Assembly (NCBI GenBank): GCA_027002995.1
Contig: JALWZB010000132.1
Span: forward strand, 1 to 37,197
DNA length: 37,197 bases
Direction: 5' to 3'
From: Desulfurococcales archaeon
GTDB taxonomy: Archaea; Thermoproteota; Thermoprotei_A; Sulfolobales; NBVN01
A program made the position numbers and the translations under genes. Positions 29,079 through 37,088 of this stretch are shown in pieces. Positions within the stretch are counted from its first letter, which is position 1; each line of letters begins with the position of its first letter. The notes below the pieces were generated by a model, which was given only the letters and a program-made list of their open reading frames with translations, made no database searches and was not told where the DNA came from.

Positions 29079-30543
29079 GACCGCATGCTTTCTTAACAGC
29101 TTTAATCCCGCCCTTAAGGCTGAATGCCTTGACCCCTTCCTTCCTCAGCATCTCCGCGAGTAGGTAGCTGGCGTTGCCGTGCGCGCAGTAGAGGACTACG
29201 GTCTTCCCCCTGAACCTGCGCAGGTCCCCGGCCTCGCTGATGTGTATGGCTCCCGGGTAGTGCCACTCCTCGTACTCCCTCCTGCTCCTCATGTCTATCA
29301 CGGTAGCGCCCTCGGGAATGTAGTCTATTTCGACGCCGCTGCCGAGCACAGCGTCTAGCGGTGTGTCCTTAAGGGGGTTGAGTACCTTAGCTTCCCTGAC
29401 TGAGGCCTTGATCAGTGACTCGTCAACCTTACTTAACTCGTTGAGTAGACCACTAACCTTAGCGCGGGTCGTCACTAGTGACGGAGCTATGGCACAGTAC
29501 TCCGCGACCTTCTCCGAGAGTTCGTACGTCCCTATTCTCCTAGCCCACGCCATGATTTCCTCCTTGTCCATGCCGAGCAATGGCCTAAGGATTAACGTCC
29601 GGAACCCCCTGGTTGTTAGGGCCGCCTCTATGGCCGCTAGGTTCCTGAGTGTCTGGCTCGAGGCCTGCCCGATGGCTTCCCCAGTTACGAGGGCGTCGAA
29701 CCCCATGCGCTGGGCCAGTAGGGAGGCTGCCTCATACATGAGGGCCCTTAGCACTACCTGCCTGTAGTCGCGCCTAACGTTGTTGGCTATAGCCTCAGTA
29801 ACTCTCCTGAAGTCCACCACGATGAACCTCGGTGAGTACCCGTGGAGCCACTCCCTAGCTAGTTTCGAGGCGACCTTGAATGCCTCCTCAGCGCTCCGTG
29901 AGGACCCAAGCACGAAGTGCAGGAGGTGGACCTCCGCACCTCTTCTGGCGGCGAACCACGCAGCAACGGGCGAGTCGAACCCTCCTGAGAACAGTGCTAG
30001 GACCCTACCTTCAGTGCCCGGTGGTAGGCCTCCCGGCCCCTCAACGCAGTCCCTGATGACGTATGCTGCCTTACCCCTAACCTCAACCCTAACCACTACG
30101 TCGGGGTTCTCGAGGTTAACGCCTGCTGAGTGAGGGAGGAGTAGCTCGCCTACCTTCCTAGCCACGTCTAGTGAGGTGAAGTTATGCGTCCCCGTCCTCT
30201 TAACACGTACGGCGAACCTCCTACCCCTAACATCCTCCCTGACCGACTCGGCAACCTTCCTAGCTAGGTCATCCAATCCGCTGAAGCTTAGCTCTATTGC
30301 CTCGCAGACCCTCCCAATGCCGAAGACCTTAGCTACGGCGTCGCGGGCGTTGCGGGGGGCTTTAAGGAAGACGCGCGCACCGTCACGCCATACGCTGAAC
30401 TTAGTTATCCCGCGCCTGCCTAGAGCGTCCTTCAGCGCCTTTTCGAGGGCTCTGAAGAACCTGGGTCTCGTGCGGTGTGACTTAAGCGGTATCTCACCAG
30501 CGACGGAGATTAAGTATAGGGTCTCGCCGCCCTCCTCATTCAC
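29068..30543 (-). CDS. thiI: ThiI-like tRNA 4-thiouridine synthase with C-terminal rhodanese domain
   Basis: THUMP region; PP-loop ALFSGGFDSPVAAWF; C-terminal VIDMRSRREYEEWHYPGAIHI...VVLYCAHGNASYLLAEML. Confidence 0.92.
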   Translation of the reverse strand: MNEEGGETLYLISVAGEIPLKSHRTRPRFFRALEKALKDALGRRGITKFSVWRDGARVFLKAPRNARDAVAKVFGIGRVCEAIELSFSGLDDLARKVAESVREDVRGRRFAVRVKRTGTHNFTSLDVARKVGELLLPHSAGVNLENPDVVVRVEVRGKAAYVIRDCVEGPGGLPPGTEGRVLALFSGGFDSPVAAWFAARRGAEVHLLHFVLGSSRSAEEAFKVASKLAREWLHGYSPRFIVVDFRRVTEAIANNVRRDYRQVVLRALMYEAASLLAQRMGFDALVTGEAIGQASSQTLRNLAAIEAALTTRGFRTLILRPLLGMDKEEIMAWARRIGTYELSEKVAEYCAIAPSLVTTRAKVSGLLNELSKVDESLIKASVREAKVLNPLKDTPLDAVLGSGVEIDYIPEGATVIDMRSRREYEEWHYPGAIHISEAGDLRRFRGKTVVLYCAHGNASYLLAEMLRKEGVKAFSLKGGIKAVKKACGLKP

Positions 30544-31316
30544 GGCCTCTTAACCTCCGGTTTGGGGACGGGGACGCCATCCCTAATTATCTTGAGGACG
30601 TTAGGCACGTAAGCCACGGACGGTATGAAGTAAATGTCGGTTCCAACGTTGAGGGCTGCCTGCACTTGAGGAGTGATTAAAGCGGCCTTCATGCCGGCAG
30701 CTAGTGCCCCGCCGAAGTCCTCCACTATCCCGTCACCAACGTGTAGGGCTTGCTCCGGCTCGACGCCGAACTTTCTTAGGGCTTCAGCGAAGATCCTCCT
30801 ATCGGGTTTGGGCGCCCCTACCTTATCGGCGTACACCTGAGCGTCTAGCAGGGGCCCTATGCCGACCTTGTTGAGCGCCTCGATAGTCTTGTCGCTGTGC
30901 CAGAATAGCACATTACCTATGGTTACGGCGAGGAGGTCCTCATCCTTAACGTACTTAACCGCATCCAACGCACCCTTAACCACCAAGGCGTCCGGACTCA
31001 CGTTCCTGAAAGCCTCATTAATGATCTCCTCAACAACGCCCACGTCAGTCCTTAGTGACCTAGCTAATATGCCTCTGGAGACCTCAACCACGTCACTGCC
31101 CTCAGGTATTAAGCCCTTGCGCCTAGCCCTCTTAGCCTCAGCATACGCGTTGATCACGGCCTCCAACGCCTCCTGCCCCTTAATGCCTAGCCTCTTGGCT
31201 GCGGCACCGGCTATCGACGCGTAAATCACGTCAAGCCTTAACAAGGTATTCCAAACATCGAAGGAAACCATCATTAAGACGCCCGCCACGCCACCACCCC
31301 TTGAACATCGTAACAA
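30540..31316 (-). CDS. HAD superfamily hydrolase
   Basis: VSFDVWNTLLRLD, VTIGNVLFWHSD, GAPKPDRRIFAEAL, LHVGDGIVEDFGGA; overlaps thiI start. Confidence 0.88.
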   Translation of the reverse strand: MLRCSRGGGVAGVLMMVSFDVWNTLLRLDVIYASIAGAAAKRLGIKGQEALEAVINAYAEAKRARRKGLIPEGSDVVEVSRGILARSLRTDVGVVEEIINEAFRNVSPDALVVKGALDAVKYVKDEDLLAVTIGNVLFWHSDKTIEALNKVGIGPLLDAQVYADKVGAPKPDRRIFAEALRKFGVEPEQALHVGDGIVEDFGGALAAGMKAALITPQVQAALNVGTDIYFIPSVAYVPNVLKIIRDGVPVPKPEVKRP

Positions 31317-31571
31317 GCATTTAACTATTTACGCGCGCCACCAAATTAACGCGTTGTCCGAAACGTTTGTAAGGGCACGAAACGCCTTCCACCTCCCTAT
31401 TAGGACACGGCACAGTATTAGGCTAATGACCCCTGCCAGGGTGAACTAATTGATTCCGACTCGCTGTCAATACTCTTAAGTACCCACCCCTTACTCATAG
31501 TGTCTAAGTAATGATTGATAACCTGCTTCGCGGCAATGAACCCGCCCCTAGTGGGGGCCCATTCATAGGTA

Positions 31572-31623
31572 CCGGCCTTCGGAGTTGGGGGGATCCCGGG
31601 TTCAAATCCTGGCAGGCCCACCA
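31572..31623 (+). pseudogene. tRNA-Arg(TCG)-like 3' half, copy a
   Basis: CCGGC-CTTCGGA-GTTGG anticodon arm, T-arm CCGGG-TTCAAAT-CCTGG, acceptor CAGGCCC-A-CCA; no matching 5' acceptor or D-arm upstream. Confidence 0.8.
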
Positions 31624-31685
31624 CATAGTTACTTTCTTACATGGAGTTTCTCCTTACTGTGTGAGGAAATTATGTGGTTCGGAGA

Positions 31686-31719
31686 TTGGTGGAGGGACTC
31701 TGCTTGCCTCCTCCACCAA
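31686..31719. repeat. Perfect 10-bp inverted repeat between tRNA half a and vapC
   Basis: TTGGTGGAGG ... CCTCCACCAA with a 14-nt loop; could terminate the minus-strand vapBC transcript. Confidence 0.6.
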
Positions 31720-31747
31720 AGGTAATTATTGTTGATAATCCTGTGGG

Positions 31748-32197
31748 CTAGGGAACTACTTTGAGCCATGGAACACGCTTGAAGTCCTCGTCAAAGGTTA
31801 GGATAGTGTCTATGCCGTAGTGTCTGCATGTTAGTGCTATTAGTGCATCCGCTGGTAACAGGTGGAAGTTCTTGGCCACATCTATGAGTTCATGGGGTGA
31901 GGCTTTGTCTTCTACCACGGCTACGTTTGCCTCCTTTAGGAACTCGTATAGTTCGTCAATATCCTCTTCGAAGAAATCATATCCATGTTTTTGTATATAC
32001 TCCCTCAATTTTTCTATGCGCCGTATTCCTAGCTTTATCCACGCTTTTGTCCTCACTATGGTGAAAATGACCTCATCTAACACGCGTATGCTTGTGTATA
32101 GCTCGTCCTCTCCTGAAGTTGTATCCTCTACAATCTGAGAATATGGTTTTACGTCATGAAGATAGTAGAGTATTGCATTAGCGTCCAGGAAGAGCAT
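31748..32197 (-). CDS. VapC-like PIN-domain toxin (cassette 1)
   Basis: MLFLDANAILYYL...LLPADALIALTCRHYGIDTILTFDEDFKRVPWLK. Confidence 0.9.
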   Translation of the reverse strand: MLFLDANAILYYLHDVKPYSQIVEDTTSGEDELYTSIRVLDEVIFTIVRTKAWIKLGIRRIEKLREYIQKHGYDFFEEDIDELYEFLKEANVAVVEDKASPHELIDVAKNFHLLPADALIALTCRHYGIDTILTFDEDFKRVPWLKVVP

Positions 32198-32475
32198 TAC
32201 TGCTCCTCCGCCTCCAGCATGAACCTGTCGAGGAGATCCTTAGGTGCAGGGCCCAGCACTCCACGGTACTTGCGGAGGACCCTTCTCCTCCTCTCAACCT
32301 CTACAACCTTTACTAGTAGCTCCTCACCCTCCCTAAACTCAACACTATCAAGCGGCTTTAACACACCCTTCTCATACCTTACACGTATAACCTTGGACAA
32401 CCCAGGCCCCCACCTTAATACCATATATGTTGGAGCAATTAGCCTTTTCCTAACCAAGGGTTTCCAAGTCATCAC
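32197..32475 (-). CDS. DUF104-type antitoxin (cassette 1); start may be internal
   Basis: LSKVIRVRYEKGVLKPLDSVEFREGEEL; stop overlaps vapC start; shares LSKVIRVRYEKGVLKPL with cassette 2. Confidence 0.88.
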   Translation of the reverse strand: MMTWKPLVRKRLIAPTYMVLRWGPGLSKVIRVRYEKGVLKPLDSVEFREGEELLVKVVEVERRRRVLRKYRGVLGPAPKDLLDRFMLEAEEQ

Positions 32476-32511
32476 TAATGATATCCCGAATGATTATCAT
32501 TCCTGAAACTT

Positions 32512-32547
32512 GTTTCCAGTCTATAGTCTATGGTTTCCGCTGGAAAC
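32512..32547. promoter_or_regulatory. Inverted repeat upstream of vapB-1, candidate operator
   Basis: GTTTCCAG-TCTATAGTCTATGGTTTCCG-CTGGAAAC; a related copy lies upstream of vapB-2. Confidence 0.6.
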
Positions 32548-32561
32548 ATTGCTTATAAGTC

Positions 32562-32612
32562 CCAGGTCTTCGAAGCCGGAGGTCCCGAGTTCAAATCCCG
32601 GCAGGCCCGCCA
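32562..32612 (+). pseudogene. tRNA-Arg(TCG)-like 3' half, copy b
   Basis: CCAGGTCTTCGAAGCCGGAGGTCCCGAGTTCAAATCCCGGCAGGCCCGCCA; no 5' half. Confidence 0.8.
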
Positions 32613-33191
32613 CACAAATGTCTTATATTTAAGCTTCTCTCCACCCTCTCCAATAAGTTTACGATGCTTGTTTAGAGTTATTACTGTAAGCGTTATCTTC
32701 TTTGTTATGTTAAGATGTTAGTGAATAGAGTTTTTGGCAAGTATATCGTGATTAATGATTATAATATAATGTATTATTAATTGTTTAATTTTTCACCTTT
32801 ACTTCTTTATCCCTTACGTCATGGATCCCAGAAATATGAAACTAGATGTATCCTTGCAAGGCATTGATAGTCTTTAGCACTACATACTCTTAATGATAGC
32901 TGATTAATGAAGAGTTCTTTATGGTACTTAGCACTCTAAAGATATCCCCAATTATTTCATTAAACGTCTATTAAAGGACTGGGAGTAACTCTTTAAAACA
33001 TATTTACTTTATATTTACTTTCACTATAAGTCTTATCTTCTATACTAATATATCGCAGTTATATATCAACCATACATTATTATATCTATGTGCTTATAGC
33101 CTTGTCTGTGATAAAGGTTGGTTATACAATCTACGATAAGCGTATAGTATATTACGTTGTCTAGAGTATCAAGCTTCTTGAGGGTCTAGCT

Positions 33192-33749
33192 ATGAGCAGC
33201 TATATAACAGTGATTCCAAGAAGGTTCATTCTTGAGTCCGGAGATATTGTTGTGCTTACGGCTCGTGATGTTGAGGAGAAGCTTGTGAAGAATACTGTGT
33301 TCAGGCTTTGGGTTCCGGACATAGAGGATGTATATAATTATCTTATTAATGTGCAGAGCTTCGAGACTGCTACTCCCTCTATCTATAAGGGTGAGAAGTA
33401 TAGCTTAAGAAAGATTTTAAGCGATATTTGGGAGCTCTACCTGTGGCTCTATAGTGACGGATTTATTGATGCTGAGGTCGAGGTTAGGAGGGAGTACTTG
33501 GAACACCTCACTCCGAGGAGGCTTAATGTTGTCTACGAAGCTTTTGAATACTATAGAGGCGTCTACGATAAACTCCACTTGTGGTATGCCCCGGCAGGTA
33601 AATGGGTTATCAAGGTTATTGATCACCTTAATGTTAAGTTGCGTGAACCAGATACGCTAACCCCGTGGAAGCCTATTGTTCTAGGAATAGTTGTAGCAGG
33701 GCTGTTCGCTTACGCGTTATCTAAGCTTGCTAAGGGTGGTAGGCAGTGA
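33192..33749 (+). CDS. Hypothetical protein with C-terminal TM segment (tail-anchored)
   Basis: 185 aa; only hydrophobic stretch is C-terminal PIVLGIVVAGLFAYALSKLAKGG. Confidence 0.7.
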   Translation: MSSYITVIPRRFILESGDIVVLTARDVEEKLVKNTVFRLWVPDIEDVYNYLINVQSFETATPSIYKGEKYSLRKILSDIWELYLWLYSDGFIDAEVEVRREYLEHLTPRRLNVVYEAFEYYRGVYDKLHLWYAPAGKWVIKVIDHLNVKLREPDTLTPWKPIVLGIVVAGLFAYALSKLAKGGRQ

Positions 33750-34141
33750 GCTTAGATGCTAGGGTAGAGGAGTTGAGGAAGAGGTTTAGAGAAGCAATAG
33801 AGTATCTCAAGAAGGGAGACTCTGTGCAGGCTGCTGAGAAACTGTATAAGGTTGCCGAGAATGCTATAAAGATCCTATCCGAGGTTAATAGAATACCAGA
33901 GTATGAGAAGGCTAGGCAGGAGGGTACATGGTGGACTAAGCTACTGGATAAGGCTGCTAAGAGGCTTAGGGATATCTATGGGGAAGAACTCTTGGATGCA
34001 TGGACTACAGCATATAAGTTCCACCAAAAAGGATTCCACGAGGAACAACTAACAATAGAGGAAATAGAGGAAGAGGCTTATAAGATAGAGGATCTACTAA
34101 GAATCGTTGAGAAAGAAGTTAAGAAGCCTATACACAGCTAA
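33746..34141 (+). CDS. PaREP1-like protein
   Basis: FREAIEYLKKGDSVQAAEKLYKVAENAIKILSEVNRIPEYEKARQEGTWWTKLLDKAAKRL; GTG start overlaps upstream TGA. Confidence 0.75.
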   Translation: MSLDARVEELRKRFREAIEYLKKGDSVQAAEKLYKVAENAIKILSEVNRIPEYEKARQEGTWWTKLLDKAAKRLRDIYGEELLDAWTTAYKFHQKGFHEEQLTIEEIEEEAYKIEDLLRIVEKEVKKPIHS

Positions 34142-34254
34142 CCCTCTCCCATCACCTAAGATAACCAGACTCCCTATGAATAAATATAGATTGATGTAAC
34201 AAAGGCGTCATTAATGCATCAATATTACATATCTATTGTCCCATATACTAGGTA

Positions 34255-34308
34255 ATAGGTATAAAGACTATACCTATCTGTCCCAGAACATTATTAGCTT
34301 CTGGGACA
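34255..34308. repeat. Two adjacent perfect inverted repeats upstream of tRNA half c
   Basis: ATAGGTATA-AAGAC-TATACCTAT (34255-34277) and TGTCCCAGAA-CATTATTAGC-TTCTGGGACA (34279-34308). Confidence 0.75.
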
Positions 34309-34322
34309 ATGGTATTTAAGTG

Positions 34323-34372
34323 CCAGCCTTCGGAGCTGGAGATCCCAGCTTCAAATCCCGGCAGACTCACCA
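34323..34372 (+). pseudogene. tRNA-Arg(TCG)-like 3' half, copy c
   Basis: CCAGC-CTTCGGA-GCTGG arm, TTCAAAT T-loop, acceptor CAGACTC-A-CCA; no 5' half. Confidence 0.8.
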
Positions 34373-34503
34373 CCTATAAACCCTCTATAGAAGTCTTTCC
34401 CTTCTTCTGAAGAGTAGAGTCGTAACTCTAAATTCAGGCAAGAATCTAGATTGGTTCTTACTTCACAGAGGATAATCGTAGTTGATACTCTTTTCTTCGA
34501 GAG

Positions 34504-34950
34504 TTAAGGGATTATTTTGAGCAATGGAATTCGCCTGAAGTCATCGTCGAATGTTGCTAGCGTTTCTATACTTCTATGCTTGCAGGTTAAGATTATTTGA
34601 GCGTCGTTTGGTAATAGCCTGTAAATCTTGATTGTCTTGACAAGTTCGTCTGGGTCCTGGTAATCTCTTAGTACAGTTACCTTGAAGTCCCTAATGAAGC
34701 CGTTCACCTTCTCTATGGCTTCCTCAGGGAATCCGTGTTTGGCTATGTGTTTCCGGAATGAGTATTTTCCCCTAACACCGTATCTTATTCTAGCAATCTT
34801 AGCGCCTACTGTGTATAGTAGCTCGTTGTATACTATCATAGGGATGGCGATGCCCTCTACAATTGCTTCCCTGATAACCTTCTCTGAAGCGCTAGTTAGC
34901 TCTGTCTCAAAGAGGAAATGGTAGATGATGTTCGTGTCGAGGCATATCAC
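34504..34950 (-). CDS. VapC-like PIN-domain toxin (cassette 2), paralog of cassette 1 toxin
   Basis: MICLDTNIIYHFLF...LLPNDAQIILTCKHRSIETLATFDDDFRRIPLLKIIP. Confidence 0.9.
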   Translation of the reverse strand: MICLDTNIIYHFLFETELTSASEKVIREAIVEGIAIPMIVYNELLYTVGAKIARIRYGVRGKYSFRKHIAKHGFPEEAIEKVNGFIRDFKVTVLRDYQDPDELVKTIKIYRLLPNDAQIILTCKHRSIETLATFDDDFRRIPLLKIIP

Positions 34951-35156
34951 TGGGCTTGAGCCTCCTCCTCAAGCTCCCGGAACTCCTCAACAGACGATTT
35001 CCCGAGAACACCTCTGTACTTCTTGATTAGCTCATCGATATCCTCCTCCACTATAACCTTATACTCCTTGCCCTCCTCAAGGTCTACACTACTCAACGGC
35101 TTCAGCACGCCCTTCTCGTACCTCACGCGTATGACTTTAGACAACTCTACCCCCAC
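34947..35156 (-). CDS. DUF104-type antitoxin (cassette 2)
   Basis: MGVELSKVIRVRYEKGVLKPLSSVDLEEGKEYKVIVEEDIDELIKKYRGVLG; overlaps vapC start. Confidence 0.9.
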   Translation of the reverse strand: MGVELSKVIRVRYEKGVLKPLSSVDLEEGKEYKVIVEEDIDELIKKYRGVLGKSSVEEFRELEEEAQAQ

Positions 35157-35259
35157 TTACACATTAGGTGCATTGAGGCAATTAGCTGTTTGCCCTCAAT
35201 ATATGTTTCCCCAGAGCTATCCTTATTGACACCCTTAGCGTTAATCAGTTATGAAGAGT

Positions 35260-35288
35260 GTTTCCAGCCTATGGTTTCCACTGGAAAC
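35260..35288. promoter_or_regulatory. Inverted repeat upstream of vapB-2, related to 32512-32547
   Basis: GTTTCCAG-CCTATGGTTTCCA-CTGGAAAC. Confidence 0.6.
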
Positions 35289-35303
35289 TCAACTTTCATG
35301 TTC

Positions 35304-35353
35304 TCGGCCTTCGGAGTCAGAGATCCCGGGCTCAAGCCCTAGGCGGGCCCGCC
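35304..35353 (+). pseudogene. Degenerate tRNA-Arg(TCG)-like 3' half, copy d
   Basis: TCGGCCTTCGGAGTCAGAGATCCCGGGCTCAAGCCCTAGGCGGGCCCGCC; imperfect anticodon and T stems, final CCA lost. Confidence 0.65.
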
Positions 35354-35572
35354 CCCTACGCGGGGTTCATCCAGGGGGGTTTATGTCTTGCGGGCTTGAT
35401 GAAGGGCTCCCATCACCTAATCAGGTCGCGTCGATCTGGCAACTAACCTACATGAATAATTACCGTGGAACATCAAGCGTTTCAGCCTCTGTGTGGGCGG
35501 GGTTTGAATTAGGCTAATTTCCTTACCCCTATCATGGGCTGGTTAAGTGGTGGGTGGTTGGTGTTGGGCGTA

Positions 35573-35604
35573 AGTTACTTATAGTTACTTAACTATGTAG
35601 TTAC
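35573..35604 (+). promoter_or_regulatory. Repeated AGTTAC elements upstream of vapBC-3, candidate operator
   Basis: AGTTAC at 35573, 35583 and 35599; embedded palindrome TAGTTA-CT-TAACTA at 35582-35595. Confidence 0.5.
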
Positions 35605-35616
35605 ATGGTGATGTAG

Positions 35617-35844
35617 TTGGGGAGGTACGCCACCATATCTGTTTTGAGAGAGGTTAAGGAGTTGCTTGAGAAGGAGAAGGGGAGCCAAGATTGGAGTGAG
35701 TTCCTATTGAGGCTGTATAGGGAGGCAAGAACCCTTAGGGCTAGGACGGCTTTCGAGGAGCTTAGGCAATTACTTAGTGAGGAGGATTTAGAGGGGGTAA
35801 TTAAGTCAAGTAAGGAGTTCAGGGGAGGGTTTAGGCTCAGATGA
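35617..35844 (+). CDS. VapB-like antitoxin (third TA pair)
   Basis: 75 aa, MGRYATISVLREVKELLEKEKGSQDWSEFLLRLYREART; overlaps the PIN gene start. Confidence 0.8.
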   Translation: MGRYATISVLREVKELLEKEKGSQDWSEFLLRLYREARTLRARTAFEELRQLLSEEDLEGVIKSSKEFRGGFRLR

Positions 35845-36200
35845 AACTAATCGATACGAGCGTACTGATAGATAACCTAAGAAGAGATAGGTATGAGGAG
35901 GGATCAATCTCCATAATTACGTTGATAGAGGTGCTCAGAGGCATACCCCCGAGGAAGAGGGGCAAGGCGAAGCAGTTGCTTGAGGAGAGCTTCGACGTGC
36001 TAGGCATTGATAATAAGGTAATACTAAAGTACTGCGAGCTCTACACGTCGCTAAAAAGGAGAGGGTTGTTAATCCCTGACGCCGACTTACTCATAGCGGC
36101 GACAGCGATCGCAAATAACCTTACCCTAGTGTCGAAGGATAAGGACTTCGAACGATTAAAAGAACTGGGACTTAAACTGGAACTGAGGGAGGGGCGGTAA
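35841..36200 (+). CDS. VapC-like PIN-domain toxin (third TA pair)
   Basis: MKLIDTSVLIDNLRRD...LLIPDADLLIAATAIANNLTLVSKDKDFERL. Confidence 0.92.
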   Translation: MKLIDTSVLIDNLRRDRYEEGSISIITLIEVLRGIPPRKRGKAKQLLEESFDVLGIDNKVILKYCELYTSLKRRGLLIPDADLLIAATAIANNLTLVSKDKDFERLKELGLKLELREGR

Positions 36201-36422
36201 GCGCTACTTGCTGTCCTCCTAGATGTTTTGTTTTATTGATGCGTCAAGGGTGTTAGCGGGGTTAGGAGGTAGCTTAAGGACTCAGCGACCCTCCCACGTG
36301 CTGGTTAAAGGTTCGTGATACTAACGGGGCGTGCGGAAGCATATTAGCCTCCACACCCCCTTCTCTATGGGGGTAAAGTATGCGTGCATTCATAGCGCAG
36401 GTAGCCCTAACTTGGGGGTGGG

Positions 36423-37088
36423 GTGACGATTGTGTGTGGCTCTAGGAGGCTACTGAGCTACGTTGCCGTGTCAGTCCTTGCCTTGTTAGTCATGGTGGCG
36501 GTTCTCGGCAGTCTCCACGTGCTTAGGCTCCCTCTAGGGGAAGTGCCCTCCAGTACCGTCTCAACCGTGTCAACGCCTAGCATGTATAGGGAAGGCAACG
36601 TCCCGGTCAACACGTCAGCCTTAGTTAGGGCCTTCCTCGTTAACGCGTCAAGGTTCTACCTGAAGCATAGGGAGTGGAGCCTCGTGGACGGCTTCTGCGC
36701 GGCATTAATCCTGAGGGGGAGCGTAGTTAACTCAACCCACATCCTAATCCCTGAGGGCAATTATAACGTGACCTTAGGCGAGGGCCCGCTCCCCGGTGGT
36801 CTCTACCGCTACGGCGTGCTGGCCTACATGCCTCCCAACGGCGATTACTGGTTCCCGAAGGAGTTGAGGTTAGGTGACGTCGTGATTACCCACATACCTC
36901 CCGTCAAGAACATCACGCTAACCGGCGACTTCGGCCCCACGCACTGGTTCCGCGTAAGTGGGGGCGGCGTTACGAAGGTGCTGTGGTTCGCGAGCTACCC
37001 AGGCGTGGTGTATAGGGATAAGGTCATATGTAGCTCGGAGGTCATAGGGTTGGGGAGGGGACACGTAGTTATTGTTCAGCCTTCATAG
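36423..37088 (+). CDS. Hypothetical secreted/membrane-anchored protein (GTG start)
   Basis: N-terminal TM (LLSYVAVSVLALLVMVAVLGSLHVL); several N-X-S/T sequons (NTS, NAS, NST, NVT, NIT). Confidence 0.6.
   Translation: MTIVCGSRRLLSYVAVSVLALLVMVAVLGSLHVLRLPLGEVPSSTVSTVSTPSMYREGNVPVNTSALVRAFLVNASRFYLKHREWSLVDGFCAALILRGSVVNSTHILIPEGNYNVTLGEGPLPGGLYRYGVLAYMPPNGDYWFPKELRLGDVVITHIPPVKNITLTGDFGPTHWFRVSGGGVTKVLWFASYPGVVYRDKVICSSEVIGLGRGHVVIVQPS

Noticed and set aside
31541-31623. Intact tRNA-Arg gene at copy a
   Set aside because: A 5' acceptor complementary to CAGGCCC (GGGCCTG) and a D-arm are absent; upstream GGGCCCA does not pair at positions 6-7.
31418-31624. ORF MVGLPGFEPGIPPTPKAGTYEW... (-)
   Set aside because: Its N-terminus is an antisense translation of tRNA half a, a familiar artefact.
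32530-32721. ORF ...SQVFEAGGPEFKSRQARH... (+)
   Set aside because: Translation of tRNA half b.
31572-35353. Split (trans-spliced) tRNA 3'-half genes as in Caldivirga
   Set aside because: Four diverging copies near TA genes fit att remnants better, and no bulge-helix-bulge-type leader was recognised. Not fully excluded: search for a free tRNA-Arg(TCG) 5' half would decide.
31300-36250. Integrase or transposase gene in the island
   Set aside because: None of the ORFs shows tyrosine/serine recombinase or transposase motifs.
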